NCBI GenBank assembly: GCA_905221605.1
Contig: CAJNDS010000313.1
Location: 478,478-542,477, forward strand
Direction of reading: 5' to 3'
Length of the DNA: 64,000 nt
From: Symbiodinium natans
Taxonomy: Eukaryota > Sar > Dinophyceae > Suessiales > Symbiodiniaceae
Of the stretch, positions 1 to 10,270 are shown piece after piece. Below the pieces are notes generated by a model. The model ran no database searches and was not told the origin of the DNA. It worked only from the letters and a program-made list of their open reading frames with translations. The translations under genes were made by a program, and so were the position numbers. Position 1 is the first letter of the stretch, and every line of letters begins with the position of its first letter.

Positions 1-58
1 GTTCTATGGGCCCACAGGTGACGTAACCGAAGCTACACCCGAAGCCAGCCCATAAGCC

Positions 59-184
59 CATATGAAGTAGGGCTTATATTTCTTGTATCCCCAATAGGAC
101 ACCCCAATACAAACACTCGCCAAGTTTAAAAAGGAACCTTATATACACTCACCAAGAACAGTAATACATACCCTGTTTCATATA
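59..184 (+). mobile_element. Inverted-repeat element, family H, copy 1
   Basis: A 126 bp element whose ends are imperfect inverted repeats: TATGAAGTAGGGCTTAT at the left, and CATACCCTGTTTCATATA at the right. It aligns along its length, in opposite orientation, with 9353-9477, sharing the internal block AAGGAACC.TATATACACTC. It contains no coding capacity, so it is a non-autonomous MITE-like repeat. The rest of bases 1-304 holds nothing I recognise. Confidence 0.6.
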
Positions 185-461
185 GGTTCATTTCTAAGGC
201 CCACAGCTTCCTCGCCGCAGGAAAACACGTGAAGCTTGCTTCAGCAACTCCTTATAACATTTCGGTGTCGCCCACGCCACCCTTCATGAAGTGCACCCCT
301 CCTAACTGATTCTTAAACCCTAAACCCAAGGCCCTAAACCCTACACCATACGCCCTAAACCCTAAACCCTGAACCCTAAACTCTAAACCCTCAACACTTA
401 GCCTCCCAGGCGCGTGACGCTGTTCGGCCCAGACCGGGATTGCTGGTCACCTACCCTGCAG

Positions 462-502
462 CTTCGTGCGCAGCACGATGCTGAGATGAAGGCGCGGCTT
501 GG
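462..502 (+). CDS. Candidate short exon
   Basis: A GC-rich island after a CCCTGCAG acceptor-like site reads LRAQHDAEMKARLG on the + strand and is flanked by telomere-like arrays. The frame is open, but the piece is short and no family is recognised. Confidence 0.3.
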
Positions 503-679
503 AACTAGGGCTTAGCCCTAAACCCTAAACCCTAAACCCGAAACCCCTAAATCCTAAAAAACCCTAAGCCCTTAACCCTAACCCTGGCTACAACATCTGC
601 AAGCCTGAGCACTTCAGCTCGGGTTTTAACCTCGAGTTAACTCCCAGTGTGCACGATTCGCTTCCTTCATGGTGGAAAG

Positions 680-797
680 CTAGGATGCCCAGTAGTGCCC
701 TACTTATTCCCTTTTTGGGGGGTTTGGGTTCCCTTATAAACCCCTTTAAGCCAAAAAGGGCACCCTTTTATTAATCCTAGGCTATTGGGCAACCTGG
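680..797 (+). mobile_element. MITE-like element, family A, copy 1
   Basis: The ends are CTAGGATGCCCAGTAG and a matching inverted end reading CTATTGGGCAACCTGG. The interior TTATTCCCTTTTT, GGTTCCCTTATAAACC and AAAAAGGGCACCC blocks are shared with copies at 12416-12528 and 53257-53386. TGGAAAG occurs on both flanks and may be a target duplication. There is no ORF. Confidence 0.7.
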
Positions 798-809
798 AAA
801 GATGTATTT

Positions 810-909
810 TGGGATGGTCCCCCCTTATACTGACAGCCCTTAAGAGGGATCATCAGAGGGGGTACTATAATCCCGATTAAGGACTGTTAGTATACGGGGG
901 AACATCCCA
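810..909 (+). mobile_element. Inverted-repeat element, family I
   Basis: A 100 bp element that folds end to end. The left end TGGGATGGTCCCCCCTTATA pairs with the right end TATACGGGGGAACATCCCA, and ACTGACAG pairs with CTGTTAGT inside. Part of its interior (AGTCCTTAATCGGGATTAT on the complement) recurs near 17715. The following GAGA and TATA tracts are simple repeats. Confidence 0.6.
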
Positions 910-1458
910 AGAGAGAGAGAGAGAGATATATATATATATATGTATGTATGGTCATGTCTCTAAACTATGGTCCCTTTTGGGGTCCTTATGATAATGCGGC
1001 CCCGTTTTTATTTAGGGTATCCCAGGGATTGAAGCTTAGAGTGCTGAGCTGTTGTGTTCGAGGAGAGGGCCCACATGGGTTTTGTTTTCGAAAATCGGGT
1101 TTGGGTTTAGGGCTTGGGGTTTAGGGTTTAGGGTTTGGGGTTTAGGGTTTAGGGTTTGGGGAAGTACCTGTGAGAAGAATCTCAGTACCTTTATAAATTA
1201 TGTATGTCAGAGGGACCACATGTTGCGAGGTGACCACATGTGCTTCTGAACAGGCAGCCTCTATGCCACACACCCGGGTGGTTGAGGGTGTGGTCTAAAT
1301 TTTGTGCCGGTTTGGAGGTCGGCGATTTATGGTTCGCCCTAAACCCTAAAATCTAAACCCTAAACCCTAAACCCCAAACCCTAAACCCTAAACCCTAAAC
1401 CCTAAACCCTAAACCAATGTAGGAAGATTCGGGCTCCGCGGGCCGTATTTTCACACAG

Positions 1459-1485
1459 GTGCCCCTGGCGGTTCCCGTCGACGAG
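1459..1485 (+). CDS. Candidate micro-exon
   Basis: After CACACAG the island reads VPLAVPVDE in phase 0 and ends at GAG before GCGGGC, so AG|G lies at both edges. The next bases (GCGGGCAAGCGCAGCACATC) resemble the start of the island at 1701. It is too short to assign a function. Confidence 0.3.
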
Positions 1486-1700
1486 GCGGGCAAGCGCAGC
1501 ACATCAGCATCCCGCGCCCTACAGGGTTTCGGGTCTAGGGTCTAGGGTTTAGGGTTTAGGGTTGAGGGTTTAGGGTTTAGGGTTTAGGGCTATGGCTTAG
1601 GGCTCAGGATTTAGGGTTGAGGTTTCCCTCAACCCTAAACCCCCGCCCGCAAACCCGAGACTCTAAACCCTAAACCCCCAAAAGCCTAAACCCCAGAGAG

Positions 1701-1738
1701 GCGGGCAAGCAGCGCATCAACATCCTGATCCTCGGCTT
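1701..1738 (+). CDS. Candidate short exon, AGKQRINILILGL
   Basis: After AGAGAG the island reads AGKQRINILILGL, a basic turn followed by a hydrophobic strand. That would suit the first strand before a P-loop, but the P-loop itself is not visible, so no function is assigned. It shares GCGGGCAAGC and nearby bases with 1486-1518, suggesting a local exon duplication. Confidence 0.3.
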
Positions 1739-2024
1739 GAGTTGAGGGCTTGGGGGCGTTAAGGGTTTTTTGGGGGTCCGAAGGGGGGGGGGGGGGGGTA
1801 AGGGTTGAGGGGTGGAGGGGTTGAGGGGGGGTTAGGGTTTATGTACCCTAAACCCTAAACCCTAAACCCTAAAATTAGGGTTAGCGGTTTCATCAGCCGA
1901 CAAGTTTTTCACCCCCAAAAAGCCTAATTCCTAAGCCCCAAGTTTCGAAACTACCTTAAAGCGCCAAGGGCCCAACAAAGCTGCATGAAGCTCAACTACC
2001 CAAAACACCAAACCCCAAAACCCC

Positions 2025-2080
2025 ACTTGAAGGTTCATGGGTAGTTCTAAGCTTGCAGAAGTACCCATGAACCTCCAAGT
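2025..2080. mobile_element. Hairpin element, family C, copy 1
   Basis: A 56 bp near-perfect hairpin: ACTTGAAGGTTCATGGGTA at the left pairs with TACCCATGAACCTCCAAGT at the right around a short loop. The same ends bound longer elements at 39728-39851, 39889-40000 and 51674-51782, so this is the minimal internally deleted form. Confidence 0.75.
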
Positions 2081-2243
2081 AAACCAAAAACTCTGAGCCC
2101 TAAACCCTAAACCCTAAACCCTAAACCCTAAACCCTAAACCCTAAACCCTAAACCCTAAACCCTTCTTCGCCCTTGATCTCAGGGCGTTGGGTTTGATGT
2201 CCTTCCATTCCTGCTGAAATTTGGAAAGGTAGGGATCCAAACA

Positions 2244-2321
2244 CTAAACCCTAAACCCTAAACCCTAAACCCTAAACCCTAAACCCTAAACCCTAAACCC
2301 TAAACCCTAAACCCTAAACCC
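2244..2321 (-). repeat. Telomere-like array
   Basis: About 11 near-perfect CCCTAAA units. A second array of similar length lies at 2097-2163. Both share orientation and are separated by an 80 bp unique island. Confidence 0.95.
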
Positions 2322-2770
2322 TTCCAGACGATTTAGGGTTCAGAGTTTAGGGCCTTGGGTTTAGTGATAGCCTTGAGGTTTTGGGCTTTTTTGTTTTTAG
2401 GACCCTTGGGTTTTAATGGGGTCGTTCGTTGCAATTGTAGGGGGTTCATGTACCCACAAAGGGGGCTTGAGTCCCTTGGTTTGTTTGGGCCTCAGTATAC
2501 CCGTCTTGTTGAAGGCTTCTCAAGGTGGACTTGCTAGGGTTTTTAATGGGATTCAGACGCGTACCCCCCAAGGTGGTACCCTGAAAGCTTCCCGTTAACA
2601 TACTCCGAATCTTAGGCTTTAGGGTTTAGGGTTTAGAGTTTAGGGTTTAGGATTTAGGGTTTAGGGTTTAGGGTGCCCTTATACTACCTTAAGGCTCTTC
2701 AAAAAGGGTCCCCAAAACCCAAAGATACAACCTTAAGGGTACAAAGTACAACCCCTCGAGAGAAGCCCCA

Positions 2771-2772
<2 letters not shown>

Positions 2773-2801
<29 letters not shown>

Positions 2802-2802
2802 G
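2773..2802. repeat. Poly-C run
   Basis: A run of about 30 C residues inside telomere-like sequence. Similar C or G homopolymers lie near 1781, 8840, 12150, 14371, 28260, 41145, 43473 and 53297. Their lengths may be unreliable in the assembly. Confidence 0.85.
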
Positions 2803-3646
2803 CCCAAAAAACCCCCAAGACCCGACACTCTAAACCCTAAACTTCCAGAACCCTAAACCCCAAAAGGGTTATGAACCCCTAAACCCCTAAACCCCTAAAC
2901 CCCTAAACCCCTAAACCCCTAACCCTGAACCCTAAACCCTAAACCCTAAACCCTAAACCCCAAACCCTAAACCCTAAACCCTAAACCCTAGCTCTAAACC
3001 CTAAACCCCAAAACCATGCTGCTGAGGATAGTGATGTCATGGTCCGCACCTGAGCACCGGTTCAAGCTTCGCCAGAAGGCTCCCTAGGGCCCTGCTGCAG
3101 CTCAGAGGTTTGAAGGTTAGGGTTTAGGGTTTAGGGTTTAGGGTTTAGGGTTTCGGGTTACTTGCTAGGTTGCTATCGAGCTGAAAAGGACGTATACAAG
3201 TTTCGGAATCCTGCCCGTCCCTGTACCAAACGGGGTTTAAGGTGGTTTAGGGTTTTGGGGCTTGCTACACCAAACAATGCCACCAAACAACAAGCATCCC
3301 AGGCAATAAGCAAGCCCTAAATCTTAGACCCTAAACCCTAAACCCTAAACCCTAAACCCTAAACCCTGAATCTAGATCCTCAAGCCTGAAGCTTAGTCTC
3401 ACAACAGGTTCTTACCAGCTTCTCCGCCCCCTCTGCACAGACCCCCGCCCCCAACCCGAAGAACAACCGAAACCCTTAAACCCTAAACCCTAAACCCTAA
3501 ACCCTTAAACCCTAAACCCTTAAACCCTAAACCCTAAACCCCAAACCCTTAAACCCTAAACCCCAAACCCGAAACCTTAAGCTCCAAGCCCTAAACCCTC
3601 ATGTCCCACCGGGACACCAATTCCTTACCGTTGGTTAGTATGGAAT

Positions 3647-3712
3647 GGAGCAATAAGGTACAATATATCCCCTATATACCCTTTAAGGATTATATATGGT
3701 ACCTTATGCCCC
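3647..3712. mobile_element. Short hairpin element
   Basis: A 66 bp imperfect inverted repeat: GGAGCAATAAGGTACAATAT at the left pairs with ATATATGGTACCTTATGCCCC at the right, around CCCTATATACCCTTT. It contains no coding sequence. Confidence 0.5.
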
Positions 3713-3830
3713 AATTCGCCCCTAAACCCTAACCCTAAACCCTAAATCCTAGACCCTAAAACCTAAACCGTGAACCCTAAACCCTAAACCCTAAATCCTA
3801 AACCCTAAACCCTAAACCCTATTTCTAAGG

Positions 3831-3910
3831 CAGCTTCTAGAGAAGCCCGTCGTCATTGCCGTGCACAGCCCCTCGTGGATCGCGGTGGCGCAGCCGGATT
3901 TGGAGACGGG
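3831..3910 (+). CDS. Candidate exon
   Basis: A GC-rich island between a CCCTAAA array and a TTTAGGG array. One + frame reads QLLEKPVVIAVHSPSW and then IAVAQPDLETG without a stop. A second + frame is also open, so the frame is uncertain. No family recognised. Confidence 0.35.
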
Positions 3911-4122
3911 TTTAGGGTTTGGGGTTTAGGGTCTTGGTTTTAGGGTTTCGGGTTTAGGGTTTAGGCCTTAGGGGTTTAAGGTTTAGGGTTCCGGTTCAGG
4001 GTTTAGGGTTTGGGGTTTAGGGCCTATAGGGGGTTTAAGGTTTGCCCCCCCTTCGATTTCAATTTTTTTGAGTTGGGGCTTCGGGTTCAGGGTGTAATCG
4101 GTGTAAGGTAGACATAATCGTG

Positions 4123-4234
4123 CTTGGTAGCCCAGTGGTACTCTTTAGCCTTTTTCTTGGGTAATGGCTTCCCTTACAAAGTAAGCAACCCAAAATGGGT
4201 GCCCGTATTATGATATGGTTACTGGGCTACCAAG
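4123..4234 (+). mobile_element. MITE-like element, family B, copy 1
   Basis: Perfect 14 bp terminal inverted repeats, CTTGGTAGCCCAGT, flanked by the 4 bp direct repeat CGTG (4119-4122 and 4235-4238), which looks like a target duplication. The interior carries GGCTTCCCTTACAAAGTAA and GGGTGCCC..ATTATGATATGG, shared with later copies. It is non-coding. Confidence 0.8.
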
Positions 4235-4703
4235 CGTGGGTGGATCTGAATGATTGGCTTTGCTTCGGCGCCTTAAATCCCTTCCCCCTATGATTAAACG
4301 GGCGCCCCCCCCCCCGTAGAATCTCGAAATGTGTTTTTGCCATTCGGGGGATGCTTTTTTCGATGTTTTGGGATAGGGTTTAGATTGGCTTGAAGGTTTT
4401 TGAGGCTCTGAACCCCCTCATTCGGAACAGGGTTTAAAAGGCGGGGTCGGTTTTGGCAGGATTCTCCGGAAAGTGTTTTTAACAACAGGGGTGTGTTTAA
4501 TACAAGGGGGGAAGCGATTAAACGAGCCGCACTTCGCGGTCCGCTACAGTAAGCGGTATCGCCAACCCTCTTGGGTGTAACTGTTGTTCGGCGACGCGCT
4601 TCAAGTCCGTGGTTTCAACTTGGGTGGGCGTACCTGGGCGCTTTAAAGCAAGTTGGTGCTTACCCGCGACCAACGGGTTCTCCAAGTCGGTGAGCTCAGT
4701 CAG

Positions 4704-4769
4704 GAGTTCCAGTTCTCACAGCGTTTCAAGGCTCTGTTCGTCACAACGTCGCATCTGTGTGGGCTGGAG
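4704..4769 (+). CDS. Candidate exon
   Basis: After GTCAG, 66 bases read EFQFSQRFKALFVTTSHL and then CGLE, ending at GAG. That is 22 codons in phase 0. The frame stays open upstream as LTRDQRVLQVGELSQ. The family is not recognised; the amphipathic composition and clean frame favour real coding sequence. Confidence 0.45.
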
Positions 4770-4984
4770 AATTCCCTCCAGCCTATAAACCCTAAACCCT
4801 CTGAACCCTAAACATGAAGCCCGATTCCCCAAAACCCTGCTTGACATTCCCGCGCAGCCTAGAGTTTGGACCCCCTAAAAAGATCCGCCTTTCCCATGTC
4901 CAGGGTTCACTACTATTTGCATAGGAGCCCGCCAAAAGCAGATGATGGTGATCCCTATGTTGCCCTGACAGGGCAGATTTCCTA

Positions 4985-5080
4985 AATCCTAAACCCTAAC
5001 CCTGAACCCTAAACCCTAAACCCTAAACCCTAAACCCTAAACCCTAAACCCTAAACCCTAAACCCTAAACCCTAAACCCC
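4985..5080 (-). repeat. Telomere-like array
   Basis: About 13 CCCTAAA units, immediately followed by a switch to TTTAGGG orientation around 5085 through a CCCCGGTTTATCGGG palindrome. Confidence 0.95.
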
Positions 5081-5624
5081 GGTTTATCGGGTTTAGGGTT
5101 CAGGGCTCAGGGTTTAGGATTCCGACTTCGGGGCAGAGATGAGTTTGCATCGTTTGTGTTCAACCCAAGGACTACTTCTTTCAAGCTCCAACATCGGTTT
5201 TGTTGTCGTTTTGTCGTGGGAGGGTGGGTGGGGTGGGTGGGGTGGCAGGTCCAACTATTCAGGGTGTGTAGGGGTTTGGGTCGCATGGACGTGCCGCAGC
5301 ATAAGGTGCAGGATTCAGGGTTCGGGTTTGGGGTTTAAGGTTTAGTAGGGTTTAGGGTTTAGGGTTGACAATGGAAACGCCTACTCCATTTTTGTAAGGT
5401 TATTCTCTGAATCTCTCTGTAGGGGCCGAGAGCGACGGCATCGAACTGGGATGCAGAAGTACAAGCTTCAAGTCACAAGTCGGTGTATTTCTGCCTAAGG
5501 GTCTTCTACCTACCATCCTAAACCTGAAGCCTGAACCCTAGACCCTAAACCCTAAACCCTAAACCCTGGCAAGACCCGCTCCAAGTCCAGACCTCCCGTG
5601 CGAGCTCCTAAAAGCTCCGCTCAG

Positions 5625-5669
5625 GATCACGTTCGCTCGGAGCAGCTGCGATTCATCTATCCGCGACAG
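5625..5669 (+). CDS. Candidate phase-0 exon (45 bp)
   Basis: Bounded by CTCAG|GATC and GACAG|GCGAGG, it reads DHVRSEQLRFIYPRQ, exactly 15 codons. A downstream intron would begin GCGAGGGTTTAGGG, so the telomere-like repeat starts almost at the donor. GC-type donors and AG|G repeats at both edges are known in dinoflagellates. The protein family is unknown. Confidence 0.45.
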
Positions 5670-6132
5670 GCGAGGGTTTAGGGTTTAGGGTTTAAGGTTT
5701 AGGGTTTAGGGTTTTTAGGGTTTCGGCGGGTTTGGAGTTGAGGGTCTTGAGGCAGGGCGTGGAAGGATTTTGGGGGCCGTCGTGTCAGAGACCCTGAACC
5801 TGCCCTCAACCCTGATGACTATAAGTGCAGGAAGTATGTTTCGGGGCCATCATCGACATTCCGCCTTTGATCCCCAGTGGGGGTCATATTAGGTTTTAGG
5901 GTTTAGGGTTTAGGGTTTAGGGTTGAGGGTCTACGGTTTAGGGTTTAGGGTTTAGGGTTGCGGGTCCAGAAAGAGATCACGATCATGGGCTTGGGCCCCA
6001 TCAGTCAACCCTCAACCCTACCTCTTGAAGACATCCATTCTCGGTTCAGGGTTTAGGGTTTAGGGTTTAGGGTTTAGGGTTTAGGGTTTAGGGTTTAGGG
6101 TTTAGGGTTTAGGCTACAAGCCCTACGCCTCG

Positions 6133-6253
6133 AATGTTAAGCAAGCCGCTGATGAGGAGCGAACCTCCTCCCGCATGCCCGGAAGCAGCTTCAGTCGCAG
6201 CCCGGCCAGGAATCGTGCCCAAAGCTGGAAAGCCCATACGCAACGCTTACCGG
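6133..6253 (+). CDS. Candidate exon
   Basis: An open + frame reads NVKQAADEERTSSRMPGSS and then FSRSPARNRAQSW, a serine/arginine-rich stretch. A GATGAG|GAG site begins the most convincing part. No homolog recognised. Confidence 0.35.
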
Positions 6254-6511
6254 ATTTAGGCTCCCTTGAACTATAATTTGAAATTTATACACACATATAT
6301 ATATACACCTACACAAAATAATTGTGTGTATGTGTATATATATATATAGAATATGTACAGTATGCTAGACACTGTAACAGGGGAAGTCATGCGAGGAGAT
6401 CTCAACAGATCCTTCCCGGATAGCTGGGATTAGCAACAGGTTCCTTCGCGTTTAGGGTTAAGGGTTTAGGCTTCGGTTGAGGGTTTAGGGTTAGATTCCA
6501 AGGGTAAATCT

Positions 6512-6617
6512 GGTCCCTTACCTTCGTTAAAGGGTTCTGAAGTATGGACCGTTGGGTTGTGTAGGTGTGTAAGGGGTGAAAACGGGGCCCCCCATTTAAG
6601 GGCCCATACTAGGGACC
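6512..6617 (+). mobile_element. Inverted-repeat element, family D, copy 1
   Basis: The ends are GGTCCCT and AGGGACC. It contains the 20 bp block AAAGGGTTCTGAAGTATGGA, which recurs exactly in the copy at 30022-30152, and AAGGGCCCATA near its right end. It is non-coding. Confidence 0.6.
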
Positions 6618-6618
6618 A

Positions 6619-6762
6619 CCCTAAACCCCAAACCCCAAACCCCAAACCCCAAACCCCAAACCCCAAACCCCAAACCCCAAACCCCAAACCCCAAACCCCA
6701 AACCCCAAACCCCAAACCCTAAACCCTAAACCCTAAACCCTAAACCCTAAACCCTAAACCCG
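6619..6762 (-). repeat. Telomere-variant array, CCCCAAA then CCCTAAA
   Basis: About 14 homogeneous CCCCAAA units pass abruptly into about 7 CCCTAAA units. The block homogeneity suggests local amplification of a single variant rather than random decay. CCCCAAA blocks recur near 29115-29165 and 47475-47510. Confidence 0.9.
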
Positions 6763-6927
6763 ATCAGCCGCGCTTTCCGGAGTTGAAGGGGGAGGTTTCC
6801 GGCTCACCCCCCAGAGTGGCTGTTTAGGGCCTTAGGCACCTTGGGATGTGTGACCCGGGGGAACCATTCTTGAGGGTTTAGGGTCTAGGGTTTAGGGTTT
6901 AGGGTTTAGGGTTTAGGGTTTAGGGTT

Positions 6928-7031
6928 TAGTTTGCTTAAGAACAGCCCAAAGAATACAAACCTTCTTCCTTATAAGGGCAATGTAAGGATCATTTTGTTC
7001 ATGTTTTGGGGGTTTCCCAAGCAAATAGTAG
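6928..7031 (+). mobile_element. MITE-like element, family F, copy 1
   Basis: The left end TTTGCTTAAGAACAGCCC pairs imperfectly with the right end GGGTTTCCCAAGCAAATAGT. It shares CTTCCTTATAAGGG and TTTTGGGGG with the copy at 16986-17141. No ORF. Confidence 0.6.
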
Positions 7032-7297
7032 TTTGAGGTTTAGGACTTCCCTGTATGACGCTAGGTTTTCTGGGGTTTAAGGTTTAAGGTTTTAAGGAGT
7101 ATAGTGGCCTACAGGTAAGCACTTTCTGAACAATCTGCAAGCATGTTGTAGACCACAGAGCGCAGACTGTCATTTCGCAAATTTAGGGTTTAGGGTTTAG
7201 GGTTTAGGGTTTGGGGTTTGGGGTTTAGGGTTTAGGGTTTAGGGTTTAGGGTTTAGTGTTTAGGTTTTGGGGAGCCCCTGGAAGCCTGGTAGCCCAG

Positions 7298-7360
7298 GCA
7301 TGCCGGACCTCTGCTACGTCCCGCTGCCGCCCAATGATGATGTGGCAGGCAGCGGGCTGG
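7298..7360 (+). CDS. Candidate exon
   Basis: After CCCAG the island reads MPDLCYVPLPPNDDVAGSGL in one + frame, up to GGTTTAGGG. A different phase-0 frame is also open to GGCAG|GC. It looks protein-like, but the frame is not settled. Confidence 0.35.
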
Positions 7361-7864
7361 TTTAGGGTTTAGGGTTTAGGGTTTAGGGTTTAGGGTTTGG
7401 GGTTTGGGGTTTGGGGTTTAGGGTTTAGTTTTTTTCTGGGGGTTTACGCTGCCTTGGACGGTTTCAGCTGGTACTTTGCCCCAAGCACCGCCCGCATGCC
7501 GTTTTTTTATATGTATATTCATGTATATGTCCTATATATATATAATATGCATGTATGTGCATTCGTTTGTCTACATACATAATTGTACATGGTCACCCTC
7601 GCCCCCGGACCCCCCCACCCCCCAACCCTCCCGCCCAAGTCCACAATCACTCACACACTTGCCCTTTCACTCAGTCGTTTTGTCACTTCGTGCTAGGTGA
7701 TCCCCTGGCACCACGGATGCTGCCTTTGGACTGTGACGCCACAAGGATTGCCGTCAGGCACGTCGGGGAAGACGCGCGAAAGGGAGGGCTTCAAACCTGG
7801 GCACCACCTCCTAGGCCTCTCCACCCCCTCCACTCCCCCCCTCCCCCCCAATCAATCAGGCCTT

Positions 7865-8340
7865 AGACCTAAACCCTAAACCCTAAACCCTAAACCCTAA
7901 ACCCTAAACCCTAAAAAGTCTCAGGAAGGTGCAACTGGTGCTGGGGCTTGAGACTTGTCCATGGGACCCCACACGCATGAGACCCCAGCCAGCAACCACA
8001 GTAAACAGGAATAAGCCAGACATCGCTGGCTAATTACTTTGGCTCTAAACCCGAAACAAAGCACGTGCCTACAGGACATGGTAGAGTTGTGTGTTTATTC
8101 TAAACGCATCCGGAGAGTGGGCCGAATTCTCCGTGATAGAACTTTAAAAGGGTTTGGCGTATTAAGGGACCATGTAACTACCCTGAGAAGGTTCCTAAAC
8201 TTCAAACCCTCAACCCTCAAAAAAACGACAGGTAGTGTTGTTCCATTCCGGGGTCCCTCAAGCCCTACTGCCCTATTTAAGCCGCTTTTGGGGTTTTAGG
8301 GTTAGAGTTTAGGCTTTAGGGCTTAGGGTTATAGGGCAAT
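7865..8340. other. Intergenic or intronic stretch
   Basis: A telomere-like array (7867-7915), then about 400 bases with an open + frame at 8039-8299 of low-complexity amino-acid content. I see no domain and treat that frame as chance. Confidence 0.4.
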
Positions 8341-8839
8341 CTCCTTCTCAATCCCCTGTCGTCCCACACCCATCGGCTGCGATGGAGGCTGCGGCAGACG
8401 GAGTCGCAGGCGCATGAAACATTTCAGAGCCCATAAGCCGTGCAAGCCCGTTCATTCATTCATGGTTAGGTGATGAGTGGGGCCAGAAACCCTAAACCAC
8501 AAGCCCTAAACCTACTTTAATGTTCATGGGTAGGCAATAAGTTGGGTTGTAACCAAGCAAAACCACCGGTTAGATATCATAGAAAACCCTACCTGGAGCC
8601 CCAGTTACGACGACCTATGAACAACCAAATTCCCTAAACCCTAGCCCTAAACCCTAAACCCGAAACCCTAAACCCTAAACCCCAAACCCTAAACCCTAAA
8701 CCCTATGAAGCCGAAGAGCCCTGGAAGCCCATCAGCCCTAAGAAGCCTTACAAGCCACGAAGCCATTTCTTTTTCAGAAACTGTGCGTGTTTTTTTTTGT
8801 TTGACTGGTTTTCGTTATTCTTTGTTGCGGGCGGGTGGG

Positions 8840-8906
8840 TGGTGGGGGGGGGGGGGGGGGGGTGGGGGGGGGGTGGGGGGGGGTGGGGGGGGGTGGGGGG
8901 GGGGTG
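8840..8906. repeat. G-rich low-complexity tract
   Basis: G runs interrupted by single T residues. The glycine/tryptophan peptides translated from it are artefacts of the tract. It is a strong G-quadruplex candidate. Confidence 0.85.
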
Positions 8907-9352
8907 CTTTGTCAGTGCTGTGGGCTTTGAAGCGGAAGTACAAACACAACTTGCGGAACCAATAGTTGAACTTTATGTTCTTGAGGTTTGGGGATTAGGG
9001 TTTAGGGTACAGGGTTTCAGGGTTCAAGGCTCGGAGCTTAGGTTTTTTAACTTCTAGGCTTTCCCTGGAACACTTTCAGACCCTGGAAAAATCCTGAACC
9101 CTAAGCCCTAAACCCCTAAATCAAACTCCCCCTTAACGGCCGCTCCCTAGACTCCTCATCTCCCAAGGACCCCTCAACCTCCAGGAGCCCCTATAGGTCT
9201 TAAGGGTTTAGGGTTTAGGGTTTAGGGTTTAGGGCTTAGGGCTTCAAGCACCTTAAACCACCCTGAAGCCTCGGATCTTCGGAACCCTAAACACCCCCTT
9301 ACCAGCCCTTCAAAGAAATGCGTCTAAACCCTTACAAACCACGGATAAGCCC

Positions 9353-9477
9353 TTATATGACACAGGGCTTATTTTCTGTTATTGGTGAGTGTATATACGG
9401 TTCCTTTTCAATATTGGTGAGTGCAAAAATTGGGCGTCCTTTTGGGGGTGCAAGAAATATATACCCTGCTTTATATG
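9353..9477 (-). mobile_element. Inverted-repeat element, family H, copy 2
   Basis: The reverse complement aligns over about 120 bp with 59-184, including AAGGAACCGTATATACACTC. The terminal inverted repeats are TATATGACACAGGGCTTAT and its partner in ATATACCCTGCTTTATA. Confidence 0.6.
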
Positions 9478-9656
9478 CCCTCAACAAAACCCTTGCACGT
9501 AGACCCCAGACCCCAGACCCCCGACCCCAGACCCCAGCCCCCAGACCCCAGACCCCAAACCCCAACCCTAAACCCCAAACCCTAAATCCCAAACCCTAAC
9601 CCCAAACCCTAAACGCAAAAAAGAACACTCCTGAACCCGTCGCCCGGCCGTGCCAG

Positions 9657-9710
9657 GCGCTGTCACTGCAAGCCATCCAGGCCTGTACTGTGCAGATGGC
9701 GGCGAAAAAG
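9657..9710 (+). CDS. Candidate phase-0 exon (54 bp)
   Basis: Bounded by TGCCAG|GCG and AAAAAG|GCC, it reads ALSLQAIQACTVQMAAKK, 18 codons. The frame continues as APGF, which recalls the KKAPGxD start of retroelement reverse transcriptases, so an RT remnant is an alternative. Flanks are telomere-like. Confidence 0.4.
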
Positions 9711-10205
9711 GCCCCGGGCTTTGGGGTTGGGGCTTAGGGTATGGGGTTTAGGGTTTTAGGGTTTAGGGCTTAGGGTTAGGGCTTAGGGTTTAGGGTTTGG
9801 AGTGCCTGAAAGATGGCATAGGGTGTCAGTAGGTTCTAGGGCCTGCAGGGATAGTCTTGACCCCAGATTACGGTCTGATATACCCTAACTACAGTTGGAG
9901 TGCTGCTTAATCTTTCAGGGTTCATGGCTTTGGGGTCAGGATTTAGGGTTTAGGGTTTAGGGTTTCGGATTTGGGGTTTGGGGTTTAGGGTTGAACTAGG
10001 CTTTCCCCTTAGGGACTCTGAGCCCAAGACTCGAAGGCCCCAAACCCCAAACCCCGATCCCCAAACCCCAAACCCTCAAACCCTAAACCCTCAAACCCTA
10101 AACCCCAAACCCCAAACCCTAAACCCTAAACCCTAAACAACTCCATGGGGCATTGGCCTTGAGCCCAAGTTCAGCTCTAGAGCCCCACCCTGGAAGCCCT
10201 GGCCC

Positions 10206-10270
10206 CGCTGCCAGGAGCCGGATGACAACGACCAGGAGCCAGACTTTGTGTTCTTGGGTGGGGGCCTTGT
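10206..10270 (+). CDS. Candidate exon
   Basis: A + frame reads RCQEPDDNDQEPDFVFLGG, acidic then hydrophobic, ending at a TTTAGGG array. A CCAG|GAG site precedes EPDDND. No family recognised. Confidence 0.3.
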
